Assembly (NCBI GenBank): GCA_023433505.1 | Contig: JAEZCO010000007.1 | Location: forward strand, 124,001 to 188,000 | DNA from: Bacillota bacterium | GTDB taxonomy: Bacteria > Bacillota > Clostridia > Acetivibrionales > DTU013 | Direction: 5' to 3' | DNA length: 64,000 bases | Shown here: positions 54,691 through 62,472 of the stretch, in pieces | Position numbering within the stretch: the first letter of the stretch is position 1 | Layout: each line of letters begins with the position of its first letter | Position numbers and translations under genes: made by a program | Notes under the pieces: generated by a model | The model's input: only the letters and a program-made list of their open reading frames with translations | What the model was told of the DNA's origin: nothing | The model's database searches: none

Positions 54691-55311
54691 ATGTTTGAAC
54701 AAGTAAAATTAACCTATGGATTTGATGCGTTGGAACCCCATATTGACACACTCACTATGACAACTCATTATACGAAGCACCATGCAGCCTATACAAAGAA
54801 CCTGAATGATGCGGCGGAAAAAGCCGGTATCGCCGGCAAAGCAATTGAAGACATTCTGGCACAGTGGAAAAAGGATATTCCGGAGGATTTCAAAACGGTC
54901 ATCCGAAATAACGGAGGCGGCTTTTACAACCACAACCTCTATTTTGACCATCTTTCACCGAATGCAGGCGGGGAACCCAAAGGTTTTCTCGCAGAAAAGA
55001 TAAACCTGACCTTTTCCAGCTTTGGTGATTTTAAAGGGCAAATCAGCAAAGCTGCAATAGGTCAGTTTGGTTCCGGTTGGGCATGGCTGGCCGCCAATGG
55101 GGACGGCGAGCTGAAAATCATGGCAAGTCCCAACCAGGATAACCCCCTATTGGAGACAGAGGGTATCTGGCAGCCGATTTTAGGCATTGACGTCTGGGAG
55201 CATGCCTACTATTTAAAATATAAGAATCTGCGCGCCGATTATGTCACTGCTTTTTTTGAGGTAGTGAATTGGGATAAAGTCGCACAGAATTATGAACTGC
55301 GCCGCAAGTAA
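54691..55311 (+). CDS. sodA: Superoxide dismutase (Fe/Mn family)
   Basis: A 206-residue cytosolic enzyme converting superoxide to oxygen and peroxide. Metal ligands are visible: His26 in TTHYTKHH, the His of GFYNHNLYF, and Asp and His in GIDVWEHAYY. GQFGSGWAWLA matches the active-site Gln/Trp region. Fe versus Mn use cannot be decided. The start has AAAGGAG. A hairpin terminator follows. Confidence 0.95.
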   Translation: MFEQVKLTYGFDALEPHIDTLTMTTHYTKHHAAYTKNLNDAAEKAGIAGKAIEDILAQWKKDIPEDFKTVIRNNGGGFYNHNLYFDHLSPNAGGEPKGFLAEKINLTFSSFGDFKGQISKAAIGQFGSGWAWLAANGDGELKIMASPNQDNPLLETEGIWQPILGIDVWEHAYYLKYKNLRADYVTAFFEVVNWDKVAQNYELRRK

Positions 55312-55314
55312 ACT

Positions 55315-55339
55315 GCCACCACCCGCAAAGGTGGTTGGC
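55315..55339 (+). terminator. Terminator hairpin after superoxide dismutase
   Basis: GCCACCACC (55315-55323) pairs with GGTGGTTGGC (55330-55339) with one bulge and a six-base loop, followed by TTCTTATTTC; it lies 4 bases after the stop codon. Confidence 0.65.
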
Positions 55340-55441
55340 TTCTTATTTCATCATAGGTCGTAACCTCCTCATTTTTTCAGGCTCGTACAGAGCCTTTCTT
55401 TTTGCCCGCCATTACCTTTGACAGCATATTTTTGACGGCAT

Positions 55442-55467
55442 ATAGCCCTATTTGCAAATAGGGCTAT
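55442..55467. terminator. Perfect 26-bp palindrome between convergent genes
   Basis: ATAGCCCTATTTG and CAAATAGGGCTAT form a perfect palindrome, followed on the plus strand by GACCTTTT. It sits 6 bases from the end of the leftward peptidase gene and beyond the sod terminator, so it likely serves as a bidirectional terminator. Confidence 0.6.
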
Positions 55468-55473
55468 GACCTT

Positions 55474-56229
55474 TTAAATATAATTAACTTTTAAAAATTT
55501 TATCCATTCTTCATAGAGATCTTTTTCACTTTTTCCTACTGTGTCTTTATAATCATTGTCCGTTATTAATTTTATGATCTTTTCCATTCCATATGTCCTG
55601 TCCAAGAATTCTATATAGGTATATGAAATTTCATACATGCCCCTATTCCCAAAAGAAACTGAGTCGGTTATTTTTGTATCTTCATAGGACGGAACAGTGC
55701 TGAATTTATAAGTTGGCTTTGTATTTCCAGAGACATATCCTGCCATGCCTTCATTTAAAAATTTGGATAGTTTGGGATTAATATTCCACATCAATGTGTG
55801 AACATATTCATGTAATGCTGCATTTGCAACAGATTCATAATTATTTTGCTTACCCGGGGAATTGGGCGAGGTAATTATAACTTTGTCTTTTATATTATCC
55901 CCAATATACCAGTCCGGTGCAATAATCAAGCCCCAAAGTCCATATTTTTTCATATGAAACTCCTTTAAGCTGGTATAAATATAAATCTTGGTTTTGTATT
56001 GCGGGCTCAAATTTGTTGATTTGGAAATAACGTCATAACCCTTCTGTAGTCTATTACTAATGTCAATCGCGGCATCTTTATCTTGTTCTTCATAATAAAC
56101 TGTAAAATGTTCTTTTGATAGCTCTTTCATCCCTGCTACCTTTAAATTTAGCGTGGGAATAAACGACATCAGTACTGCTGCTATTAAGGCAGCAAAACAA
56201 ATCAAAATTATTTTTATCCTCTTTTCCAT
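55474..56229 (-). CDS. Membrane-anchored gluzincin-type zinc peptidase (Peptidase_MA-like)
   Basis: 251 residues. An N-terminal TM/signal (about 6-25, IILICFAALIAAVLMSF) is followed by an extracellular domain. The zinc motif HEYVH at 140-144 and the downstream NEG (Glu160 as third ligand) within LNEGMAGYVSG are diagnostic of gluzincins. The gene is AT-rich compared with its neighbours. Substrate unknown; similar proteins are common single genes in clostridia. ATG 56229 lies upstream of the hydrophobic segment. Confidence 0.8.
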   Translation of the reverse strand: MEKRIKIILICFAALIAAVLMSFIPTLNLKVAGMKELSKEHFTVYYEEQDKDAAIDISNRLQKGYDVISKSTNLSPQYKTKIYIYTSLKEFHMKKYGLWGLIIAPDWYIGDNIKDKVIITSPNSPGKQNNYESVANAALHEYVHTLMWNINPKLSKFLNEGMAGYVSGNTKPTYKFSTVPSYEDTKITDSVSFGNRGMYEISYTYIEFLDRTYGMEKIIKLITDNDYKDTVGKSEKDLYEEWIKFLKVNYI

Positions 56230-56427
56230 CTTATTACCTCACATGGAAATTATTTTTTATGACTCATATTCGATTGATACGAAACAAACAAAAATATGTC
56301 TGCCACTTTATCGATCACCATCACTTATGGTAGATCTCAGTGTATCAACTTGCAAATTAACTATAAAGTTTTTGAAATTTGTGTAGTCTGTTAGCTTTCA
56401 TAATTCAAAATAGAATTTGACCACAGA

Positions 56428-56451
56428 ATGCTATGCAAAAGAACATAGCAT
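56428..56451 (-). terminator. Hairpin after the arginase-family gene
   Basis: ATGCTATG (56428-56435) and CATAGCAT (56444-56451) pair with an 8-base loop, 9 bases beyond the arginase-family stop. No strong T-run follows on the minus strand. Confidence 0.45.
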
Positions 56452-56459
56452 CTTAGTCA

Positions 56460-57293
56460 TTATAGACTTTTTCCGAACTCAACAATTTCTCTCAACTTTT
56501 CAATATATGAGCCATCACTTTGTTTATATTCTACGACACTGAAGCCAACAAGGTTAAATTCTTTCTTCAGCAATTTTAAACTCCCCATCAGGGTATCAAG
56601 GGAAATGCCATTTTTTGTCGGACACATCACTGAAGGAAAGCATTTTGGATCAACTACGTCTAAATCCACGTGGATATATAGATTCTTAAATCTCCTCGCT
56701 CTAATTACATCAATCAATGTTTGCGAATGATTCGCATTTAAAACTTGAATGTTCTTCTCATATATAAATTTTTCTTCAGGCGAATCAAGTTCCCTGCAAC
56801 CAACCATAACGATTTGATGTGAGATTAATTTAGAAAGACATTCCCTGACAATATTTTCATCCCCCTCTCCTAATAAAAATCTCAACGGCATGCCATGAAA
56901 TTTCTTACTGGGAGACGAGCTTGGCATATTGAGGTCTCCATGAGCGTCAAACCATATTACTGCAAAATCAGTGTTATAAAGTTTATTCAAGTATGAAACA
57001 GGAGCAAGCTCAACCCCGCAGTCTCCTCCAATAGTAAATATTCTTTGGGGTTTATGATCCAAGACTACTTCAATAGCTTTTTTTAGCTGCAAGAGGATTG
57101 AATCGTAGCCTAAAATATCATTTTTAATTTTTAGTTCCTCATCAATCGATACGTCAATTTGTTCATAACTGTTTTCAAGTAAAAAAGCATCCCTGATTTC
57201 AATCGCTCCATAATATAAATCCTTGTCTGTTCCAGAACCTTGCCACTGGGGAAATAATAGCTTTAAAAACTCAGTCAAGATAATTAACCTCAT
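56460..57293 (-). CDS. Arginase/agmatinase family ureohydrolase-like protein
   Basis: A 277-residue protein with the ureohydrolase metal motifs IWFDAHGDLN and HVDLDVVDP. The first motif, normally GGDHS, reads GGDCGVELAP, so the usual first metal-binding histidine is cysteine. Activity may need a different metal arrangement, or the protein may belong to a subfamily with another substrate. ATG 57293 lacks an SD; TTG 57278, preceded by GAGG 9 bases upstream, could be the real start. AT-rich codon use, like the preceding peptidase gene. Confidence 0.75.
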   Translation of the reverse strand: MRLIILTEFLKLLFPQWQGSGTDKDLYYGAIEIRDAFLLENSYEQIDVSIDEELKIKNDILGYDSILLQLKKAIEVVLDHKPQRIFTIGGDCGVELAPVSYLNKLYNTDFAVIWFDAHGDLNMPSSSPSKKFHGMPLRFLLGEGDENIVRECLSKLISHQIVMVGCRELDSPEEKFIYEKNIQVLNANHSQTLIDVIRARRFKNLYIHVDLDVVDPKCFPSVMCPTKNGISLDTLMGSLKLLKKEFNLVGFSVVEYKQSDGSYIEKLREIVEFGKSL

Positions 57294-57422
57294 TTCTTAT
57301 GCAATCATGTTCACAAGCGAACACTATTGGTTACTTACGGTAGGTAGGACTCGTTACATATTCCTTCATGGCTTTTACATGTCCCTTCATTGCTTTATCG
57401 TTGGGAGTATCATCAACGTAAA

Positions 57423-58013
57423 TCATAACAATTTTCTATAAATGCTGTAACCCTCTAATTCCTTATACCTGCTAAAGCCGCTTTTTATATACATAGCCGG
57501 ATGCCCGTGGTAATGCAAAAAGCAATCCAGTTCACCAGCCGCCGGATAGGCCTCCAGAACCTTGTAGCCTTCCTCTGCGGCATCTTTGGCCGCGCGGGCC
57601 AACAAAGCTGCGGCAACGCCTTTCCTACGGGCTTCAGGGGCTACGATAAAACAGGTGACGGATTTCACGGGCAAATCTTCGTTATCGGCCCAAATATCCC
57701 TGTTTTCACAGAGCTTCTTGTAATTTTTTTTGTCGGCGACATTGCACCAGCCAATTACCCGTCCGTCGATATACGCCAGATATCCTTGCAGCTTACGTTC
57801 GCTGACGAGGCTGATAGCAATGCTGCGCAGCACGTCACCCGTCAATTTCCCGGCGGATTCGGCTTCGATTCTTTCTTCCTCCTGCTTTCCCAGGTGATAA
57901 TAGGTGCAATAGCACCATGCCCATTCTTGATGGTCTATAAACGCGACATTATCGAAAAAATAGAGGTAATCTTCCAGCAAGGCGGGCTCTAGCGGGCGGA
58001 TATCAATTTGCAT
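57423..58013 (-). CDS. GNAT family N-acetyltransferase
   Basis: A 196-residue acetyltransferase. CFIVAPEARRKGVAAALLARA is the acetyl-CoA-binding motif A (R/Q-x-x-G-x-A type), preceded by DGRVIGWCNVAD and followed by YPAAGELDCFLHYHG and MYIKSGFSRY. Start ATG 58013 has GGAGGAG-like purines upstream. Acceptor unknown; isolated gene. Confidence 0.85.
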   Translation of the reverse strand: MQIDIRPLEPALLEDYLYFFDNVAFIDHQEWAWCYCTYYHLGKQEEERIEAESAGKLTGDVLRSIAISLVSERKLQGYLAYIDGRVIGWCNVADKKNYKKLCENRDIWADNEDLPVKSVTCFIVAPEARRKGVAAALLARAAKDAAEEGYKVLEAYPAAGELDCFLHYHGHPAMYIKSGFSRYKELEGYSIYRKLL

Positions 58014-58084
58014 ATGTATGGTCTCCTCCTTATTCTGAATATCTGAAATATAACGTGATAATTGCGGATGAATTTTGATTTTTA

Positions 58085-58183
58085 TTATATCACATCCATC
58101 ATCACATATCCTCTGAGGCCGCTGACGTTGTCGCCTGCTTCAAACCAGCGAAGCAGATAATTAAGGGCGGCGTCCCCCATCTG
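58085..58183 (-). pseudogene. C-terminal remnant of a regulator, probably LacI-type
   Basis: Minus-strand codons read QMGDAALNYLLRWFEAGDN and then GLRGYVMMDVI before a TAA, resembling the end of LacI-type sugar-binding domains (MG-AA--LL). An in-frame stop lies just upstream and no DNA-binding part exists, so it is a leftover tail. Confidence 0.4.
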
Positions 58184-58230
58184 CCAAAACAAATACTACG
58201 CAAGAAGGCCAGGACAACGCCTGGCCCTTA

Positions 58231-58422
58231 CTACCTGTCATATTTCTCGGACAACAGAGTCGTCCCGTTACCGATATTGTCAAATTCATTTTCCTTGATT
58301 AAGGTAACAAAGGCTTGCTCCGGAATATTAAGAATCTGGCTGGCTTTGGTAACGACTTCTTTCACAAGTTCAGCTTTCTGTTCTTTTGAAACTTTGCCGA
58401 TTTCAAATGTTATTACTGGCAT
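58231..58422 (-). CDS. 4-oxalocrotonate tautomerase family protein (DmpI-like)
   Basis: A 63-residue protein beginning MPVITFEIGKVSKEQK; after removal of Met, Pro1 is the catalytic base of this family. The ending NIGNGTTLLSEKYDR is typical of DmpI-type tautomerases. It acts as an oligomer in the cytosol; substrate unknown. SD purines precede ATG 58422. Confidence 0.85.
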   Translation of the reverse strand: MPVITFEIGKVSKEQKAELVKEVVTKASQILNIPEQAFVTLIKENEFDNIGNGTTLLSEKYDR

Positions 58423-58598
58423 CTATCTCACCCCCTATCACTTATATTGTACCACTACTGAAAACAAAAAGCAGAAGGAATAACATTTCCTCTAGCCCCA
58501 GCGATATTCATTCAATGCTTTACGAAAAATTATTGTCTGTCTCCTTCTTAGCGAAATCAGATCATTAATGCATTTAAGCTGAAAGGGAAGAACCAGCC

Positions 58599-59903
58599 TT
58601 ACGGGCGTTTGGACCAACAGCAGAGTTTTGCCTTGCGGCCGCTGCCGCAGGGACAGGGGTCGTTCCGTCCCACACCCTTCCACCGGGCCAGCGACTCGGC
58701 GCGCAGCTCGGCCATAATTGCTTCCGGAGCTGCTCCGCGTTTCCTGAGCTGCATGACTTTTTTCAAGGGCTGTTCCGCGCAGGCAAAAAACTTCTGCAAA
58801 CCGCTGCATAGATAATTCAGGCCCTGCTCCCCATCTTCTGCCATAGCAAACCTGTCTTTGGGGCATCCGCCATTGCATACCGTCAGCCACGAACAAGAAC
58901 GGCATTGTAAAGGAAGGCTGGTTTTCTTGCTGTTGCCAAAGCAGCGCTGCACCGGTATGTCAACCAACGTACTCAAGTGAGCAGTTTCTATGTCCCCTAT
59001 GCGGTGCTCAGGAGCAACAAAGTGATCGCAGGAGTATACGCCTCCGTCATGTTCAACGATGAGCACCCGTCCGCAGGTCGGGGCCATCCAGCATAAGCTG
59101 GCAGTCCCCCCCGACCATACCAGCCCCGTTTCTGCAAACAACTGAATATCCAACCGTCCGAGATCGTTGCGGACCCATTCGTCAAAAACCGCACATAGGA
59201 AATACCCATATTCTTCACCGGTTACAGACTCTGCTGTCGGCTGTCCATCTGCTGTACGCCGTACAATCGGAATAAACTGGATCCACCCCGTATTAAGGTC
59301 TCTGAGTGCCCGGTAAACGGCGATAGCTTCCCTGGCGATGGCGGATGTGACCGTACACAGCAGATCAGGCTGAATGCCATGGGTTTGCAGACAGCGGACA
59401 GCCGCGACCGCCCTTTCATAAGTACCGCCGCCGCTGAGATCTTTGCGGTTTGCGTCATGCAGCCATTGAGTCCCGTCTATGCTCAGCCCCACATCAAAAT
59501 GTGCTTCTGCCAAAAACGAGCACCACGCATCATCAAGCAGAATCCCGTTGGTCTGGAGATTGTTCCAGCAGCTCCATCCTTCCGGGAGATAACGCTTCTG
59601 CAGCTCCACTGTCCGCCGGTAGAAATCAAGTCCGGCCAGCGTCGGTTCTCCGCCGTGCCACGTAAATTGCACGATGGGACCTGGGCTTGCCTCAATATAC
59701 TGACGGATATAGGTTTCCAGCAGGCTGTCCGACATGCGGAATGGATATCGGTCTTTATGTAAACCTCCGGTCTCTAAATAATAACAGTAACTGCATTCCA
59801 TATTGCAGTGTGAACCCACCGGCTTGGCCATGACAGCAAAAGGCCCTGAAGCCTTCGTGCCTATTGTGAAAGCTTCACCGGTCCCAAGGATCTCAGCCTG
59901 CAT
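58599..59903 (-). CDS. Anaerobic sulfatase maturase-type radical SAM enzyme with SEC-C tail
   Basis: A 434-residue enzyme. Radical SAM cluster CNMECSYC at about residues 35-42, then WHGGEPTLAGLDFYR. The SPASM region has the cysteines of CWMAPTCGR, YSCDHF and CRSCSWLTVCNGGCPKDRF, as in anSME enzymes that turn Cys or Ser of sulfatases into formylglycine. A C-terminal SEC-C zinc motif (NDPCPCGSGRKAKLCC) follows. ATG 59903 with AAGGA is the true start; the open frame to 60176 overlaps the upstream gene. It begins 1 base after the dienelactone hydrolase stop. No sulfatase is in the window. Confidence 0.85.
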   Translation of the reverse strand: MQAEILGTGEAFTIGTKASGPFAVMAKPVGSHCNMECSYCYYLETGGLHKDRYPFRMSDSLLETYIRQYIEASPGPIVQFTWHGGEPTLAGLDFYRRTVELQKRYLPEGWSCWNNLQTNGILLDDAWCSFLAEAHFDVGLSIDGTQWLHDANRKDLSGGGTYERAVAAVRCLQTHGIQPDLLCTVTSAIAREAIAVYRALRDLNTGWIQFIPIVRRTADGQPTAESVTGEEYGYFLCAVFDEWVRNDLGRLDIQLFAETGLVWSGGTASLCWMAPTCGRVLIVEHDGGVYSCDHFVAPEHRIGDIETAHLSTLVDIPVQRCFGNSKKTSLPLQCRSCSWLTVCNGGCPKDRFAMAEDGEQGLNYLCSGLQKFFACAEQPLKKVMQLRKRGAAPEAIMAELRAESLARWKGVGRNDPCPCGSGRKAKLCCWSKRP

Positions 59904-59904
59904 A

Positions 59905-60684
59905 CTAAATTCCTTCCCCGGAACCCAGATGCTCCCCGAAGAAGTGGAAAACCTTCTGCCAGGCATCCATCGCCTGCTGCGGCCGGTACATCGGGGTATG
60001 ATAATACCAAAATCCGTGCCCCGCGCCGTCATAGCGGTGGAATTGATAATTCTTACCGGATTTTTTAAGCGCCTCTTCGTGCAAGTCAACCTGTTCCTGC
60101 GTCGGGAAATTGTCCTCGTTTCCGAATATCCCCAGCAGAGGGCAGCCCAGCTCAGACGTATAATCAATGGGAGCAACGGGATTGGCAGACGTCAGCTCTT
60201 CCTGGGAAGCGACCACGCGGCCACCCCAGCAGTCAACGGCCGCGTCGAGACCGCTCACTCTGCATGCCGCGAGAAAGGCGTGGCGTCCGCCGGAGCACAT
60301 GCCGATGACCCCGGCCTTGCCGTTGGAATAAGGCAAAGAATTCAGGTATTCCAAGGACCCCTTACAATCGCCCATTACACTGTCGTCAGCAACACCACCG
60401 GCTGCGCGGGCTTTTCCCGCTATTTCATCCGGCGTCCCATGTCCAAACCGGCAGTAAATATCCGGACAAAGCGCAAGATACCCGTGCTGTGAGAACCGGC
60501 GGGCAGTCTCGCGGCAGAACTCGTCCCACCCCGGCATATGAGGAATCAATATTATCCCCGGGAACGGCCCCTTCCCAAGCGGTCTTGAAAGGTAGGCATG
60601 GATGCGATCACCGCCATATCCCGGCATTGTGATTGTCTCAGCCAGCATGCCTTCATACTCGTCAGTTCTTAATCGGTTCCACAT
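59905..60684 (-). CDS. Dienelactone hydrolase family protein
   Basis: A 259-residue alpha/beta hydrolase. Nucleophile Cys130 in GMCSGGRH, acid Asp in FGNEDNFPTQ, and His in GAGHGFWYY give the Cys-Asp-His triad of dienelactone hydrolases. ATG 60684 with AAGGAGA is preferred over the longer frame to 60840, whose first 50 residues are not protein-like. Co-transcribed with the anSME-type gene; GC-rich relative to the genes to the right. Confidence 0.8.
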   Translation of the reverse strand: MWNRLRTDEYEGMLAETITMPGYGGDRIHAYLSRPLGKGPFPGIILIPHMPGWDEFCRETARRFSQHGYLALCPDIYCRFGHGTPDEIAGKARAAGGVADDSVMGDCKGSLEYLNSLPYSNGKAGVIGMCSGGRHAFLAACRVSGLDAAVDCWGGRVVASQEELTSANPVAPIDYTSELGCPLLGIFGNEDNFPTQEQVDLHEEALKKSGKNYQFHRYDGAGHGFWYYHTPMYRPQQAMDAWQKVFHFFGEHLGSGEGI

Positions 60685-60844
60685 AATGACTCTCCTTTTG
60701 CAGTTTTTATTCATATTTTTCCACTTAATTATATACTCAATAAACAAATTTATCCACTCAATCTCTAAAGAGTGCATGTGCCTACCAGAGCTTCTCCCAG
60801 GACCGTGAAGCGGCACGGAGCATAGAACACATGGAAGCACGTAT

Positions 60845-60873
60845 TTGACTATATGGAAAAATATTGATACTAT
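60845..60873 (+). promoter_or_regulatory. Candidate sigma-A promoter
   Basis: TTGACT (60845-60850), 17-base spacer, TACTAT (60868-60873), 51 bases before the ATG at 60925. A good match, driving the rightward AT-rich genes. Confidence 0.6.
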
Positions 60874-60924
60874 ATTGCATATCAGTATAACGATGCAAAA
60901 CGGAAAATACCGGAGGTTAAGAGA

Positions 60925-61182
60925 ATGAGTTATGATTTATTTACAGGTTTATTAAAGATGTTTAGTGACTTTTCTCGTACAGATACACAAAATATAATTT
61001 TCACCTATGATCACACCAATAGTAATTTTTATAAATTAAAAGAAATGTATCCTATCGAAAGCATTGCGGGTGAAGGCAATGGCGCAGAAAAGAGCCTAAA
61101 TCTTCTGCATTGGTTATCAAACAATATCTACTATATCGTATTAAAAAGCAGGGGGATAGTGAGATGCTCCAAAAATGGCTAA
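60925..61182 (+). pseudogene. Truncated transglutaminase-like protein, N-terminal part
   Basis: An 85-residue open frame with a strong SD (GGAGG). The stretch LKEMYPIESIAGEGNGAEKSLNLLHWLSNNI resembles, in two blocks, the region just before the catalytic cysteine domain of clostridial transglutaminase-domain proteins. The similarity ends at NNIYY and the frame stops soon after. No cysteine-protease-like core follows, so the gene appears cut by deletion. Confidence 0.5.
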
Positions 61183-61226
61183 AACACACGATTGATGAAC
61201 CTGTTGTCTATGGAAAGCTACTATGA
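61164..61226 (+). CDS. 20-codon ORF coupled to the next gene
   Basis: Starting ATG 61164 after GGGGGATAG, it encodes MLQKWLKHTIDEPVVYGKLL and its TGA overlaps the ATG of the following gene (ATGA at 61223-61226). It may be the tail of a deleted gene that now couples translation of the kinase-like gene. Whether the peptide matters is unknown. Confidence 0.35.
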   Translation: MLQKWLKHTIDEPVVYGKLL

Positions 61227-61744
61227 ACAAAATATATATCATAGGAATTGTAGCCAGCGGGAAAACAACTCTTGCAAAAAAACTATCGGAAAAACTTAGT
61301 ATTCCATGGTATGAGTTGGATTGTATCGTTCATCACAATACCGAAACCGAACGGTACAAACGAACACAGGAACAACAAATTGAAGTAATAAAAGATATTG
61401 ATAAAAGTGAAAAATGGATTATTGAAGGGACTTATCGAAAGTCATGCCATTGCCTGCTGGAAATAGCAGATACCGTTATTTTCCTGGATCCTCCTCTTTG
61501 GAGAAGAAAATTTCGTATTTTTAAAAGGTTTATCAAACAACAGCTAGGAATTGAGAAATGCCATTATAAATCAGATTTTAAAATGTTAAAGCAAATGTAC
61601 AAATGGACAAGTGAATTCGAGGAAGACCGGCAGAACTTTGAAATCATGTTACGGCAGTATCAAGACAAGCTATTTAGATTATCTAATAATAATAAAATCA
61701 GCTTTAAAAATTTTCAGCAATCTGGTATAGTAAAGATATTATAG
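61223..61744 (+). CDS. P-loop NTPase, nucleoside/adenylate-kinase-like (FlaR-type)
   Basis: A 173-residue protein with Walker A GIVASGKTT at about 8-16 and LDCIVHHN plus WIIEGTYRKS segments as in the small AAA_17/DNA-topology-modulation (FlaR-like) kinases; IFLDPPLWRRKFRIFKR forms the lid-like region. AT-rich. Its start overlaps a short upstream ORF. Substrate unknown. Confidence 0.7.
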   Translation: MNKIYIIGIVASGKTTLAKKLSEKLSIPWYELDCIVHHNTETERYKRTQEQQIEVIKDIDKSEKWIIEGTYRKSCHCLLEIADTVIFLDPPLWRRKFRIFKRFIKQQLGIEKCHYKSDFKMLKQMYKWTSEFEEDRQNFEIMLRQYQDKLFRLSNNNKISFKNFQQSGIVKIL

Positions 61745-61760
61745 GATTCGTTATTGTTAT

Positions 61761-61774
61761 AAAGTGTGCACTTT
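61761..61774. promoter_or_regulatory. Dyad symmetry upstream of 61804
   Basis: AAAGTG-TG-CACTTT forms a compact dyad 30 bases before the next start; a possible operator, unsupported by a known regulator. Confidence 0.25.
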
Positions 61775-61803
61775 AAATTAATTTATATACGTGTGGTGAT
61801 AAA

Positions 61804-62340
61804 ATGAGTAAAGTAAAGAAAATATCTATTGCCGTTTCAATAATGTGTATATTTGTATTCAGTATACTTGCCGTCATTATCCATTTTAACGCAAAAACAA
61901 GTCTGTATCCAGTCGTTTATTTGAATAATGATTTTGGCTTAAAAGTGGAATTGCCAATTGATTGGAAAAATTATACCGTATTTTATAAGAAAGCTTGGAT
62001 AGGTGACCCAACAGGTATATTAGATGAAAAACAAATCAATTTGGGAAATCAAATTGTCCTTAGAAGTGCTAAATGGACTAAAAGTAAGCCTACTCAAGAT
62101 ATTTTAATCAATATATTTAATAATCGGGAATGGACACATAGTACGCCAGAGGTAAGTTTAGACGTTTTTAGGTTAAACAATAATCAAGGACCTGTTGCGG
62201 ATACTGAAACAGCGCGAAACTCAGAATATGTTTTTTCAGTCCCATCACGATTTGATATTGATGAACTTGATGGTGTCAAAGAAGTGCAAAAAATTATTTT
62301 TGGTAACAACAGAAATATTACAGCATTTTCGATTAATTGA
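61804..62340 (+). CDS. Hypothetical membrane-anchored protein
   Basis: 178 residues with an N-terminal TM segment (about 8-28, IAVSIMCIFVFSILAVII) and an extracytoplasmic part of mixed beta character (YLNNDFGLKVELPIDWKNY resembles PsbP/'DUF-type' stress domains that begin with F-L-LPxDW). No catalytic motif recognised. AT-rich, starts after GTGGTGATAAA. Function not assigned. Confidence 0.65.
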   Translation: MSKVKKISIAVSIMCIFVFSILAVIIHFNAKTSLYPVVYLNNDFGLKVELPIDWKNYTVFYKKAWIGDPTGILDEKQINLGNQIVLRSAKWTKSKPTQDILINIFNNREWTHSTPEVSLDVFRLNNNQGPVADTETARNSEYVFSVPSRFDIDELDGVKEVQKIIFGNNRNITAFSIN

Positions 62341-62472
62341 TAGTATGGATTCAAGATTCTTAAATAAGCATAGTGGTATGCAGGCATTTAGATTATAGTT
62401 ATTCATAAGTAGTTACATACGCATTCCTGGTATTTTCCGAGAAGCCCGCAAATAAAAACGTAAGAAGAAGGT

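Noticed and set aside
58599..60176. The longer N-terminal extension of the maturase frame to 60176.
   Set aside because: Its first 91 codons overlap the dienelactone hydrolase gene, are Arg/Ser-rich, and a strong SD marks ATG 59903.
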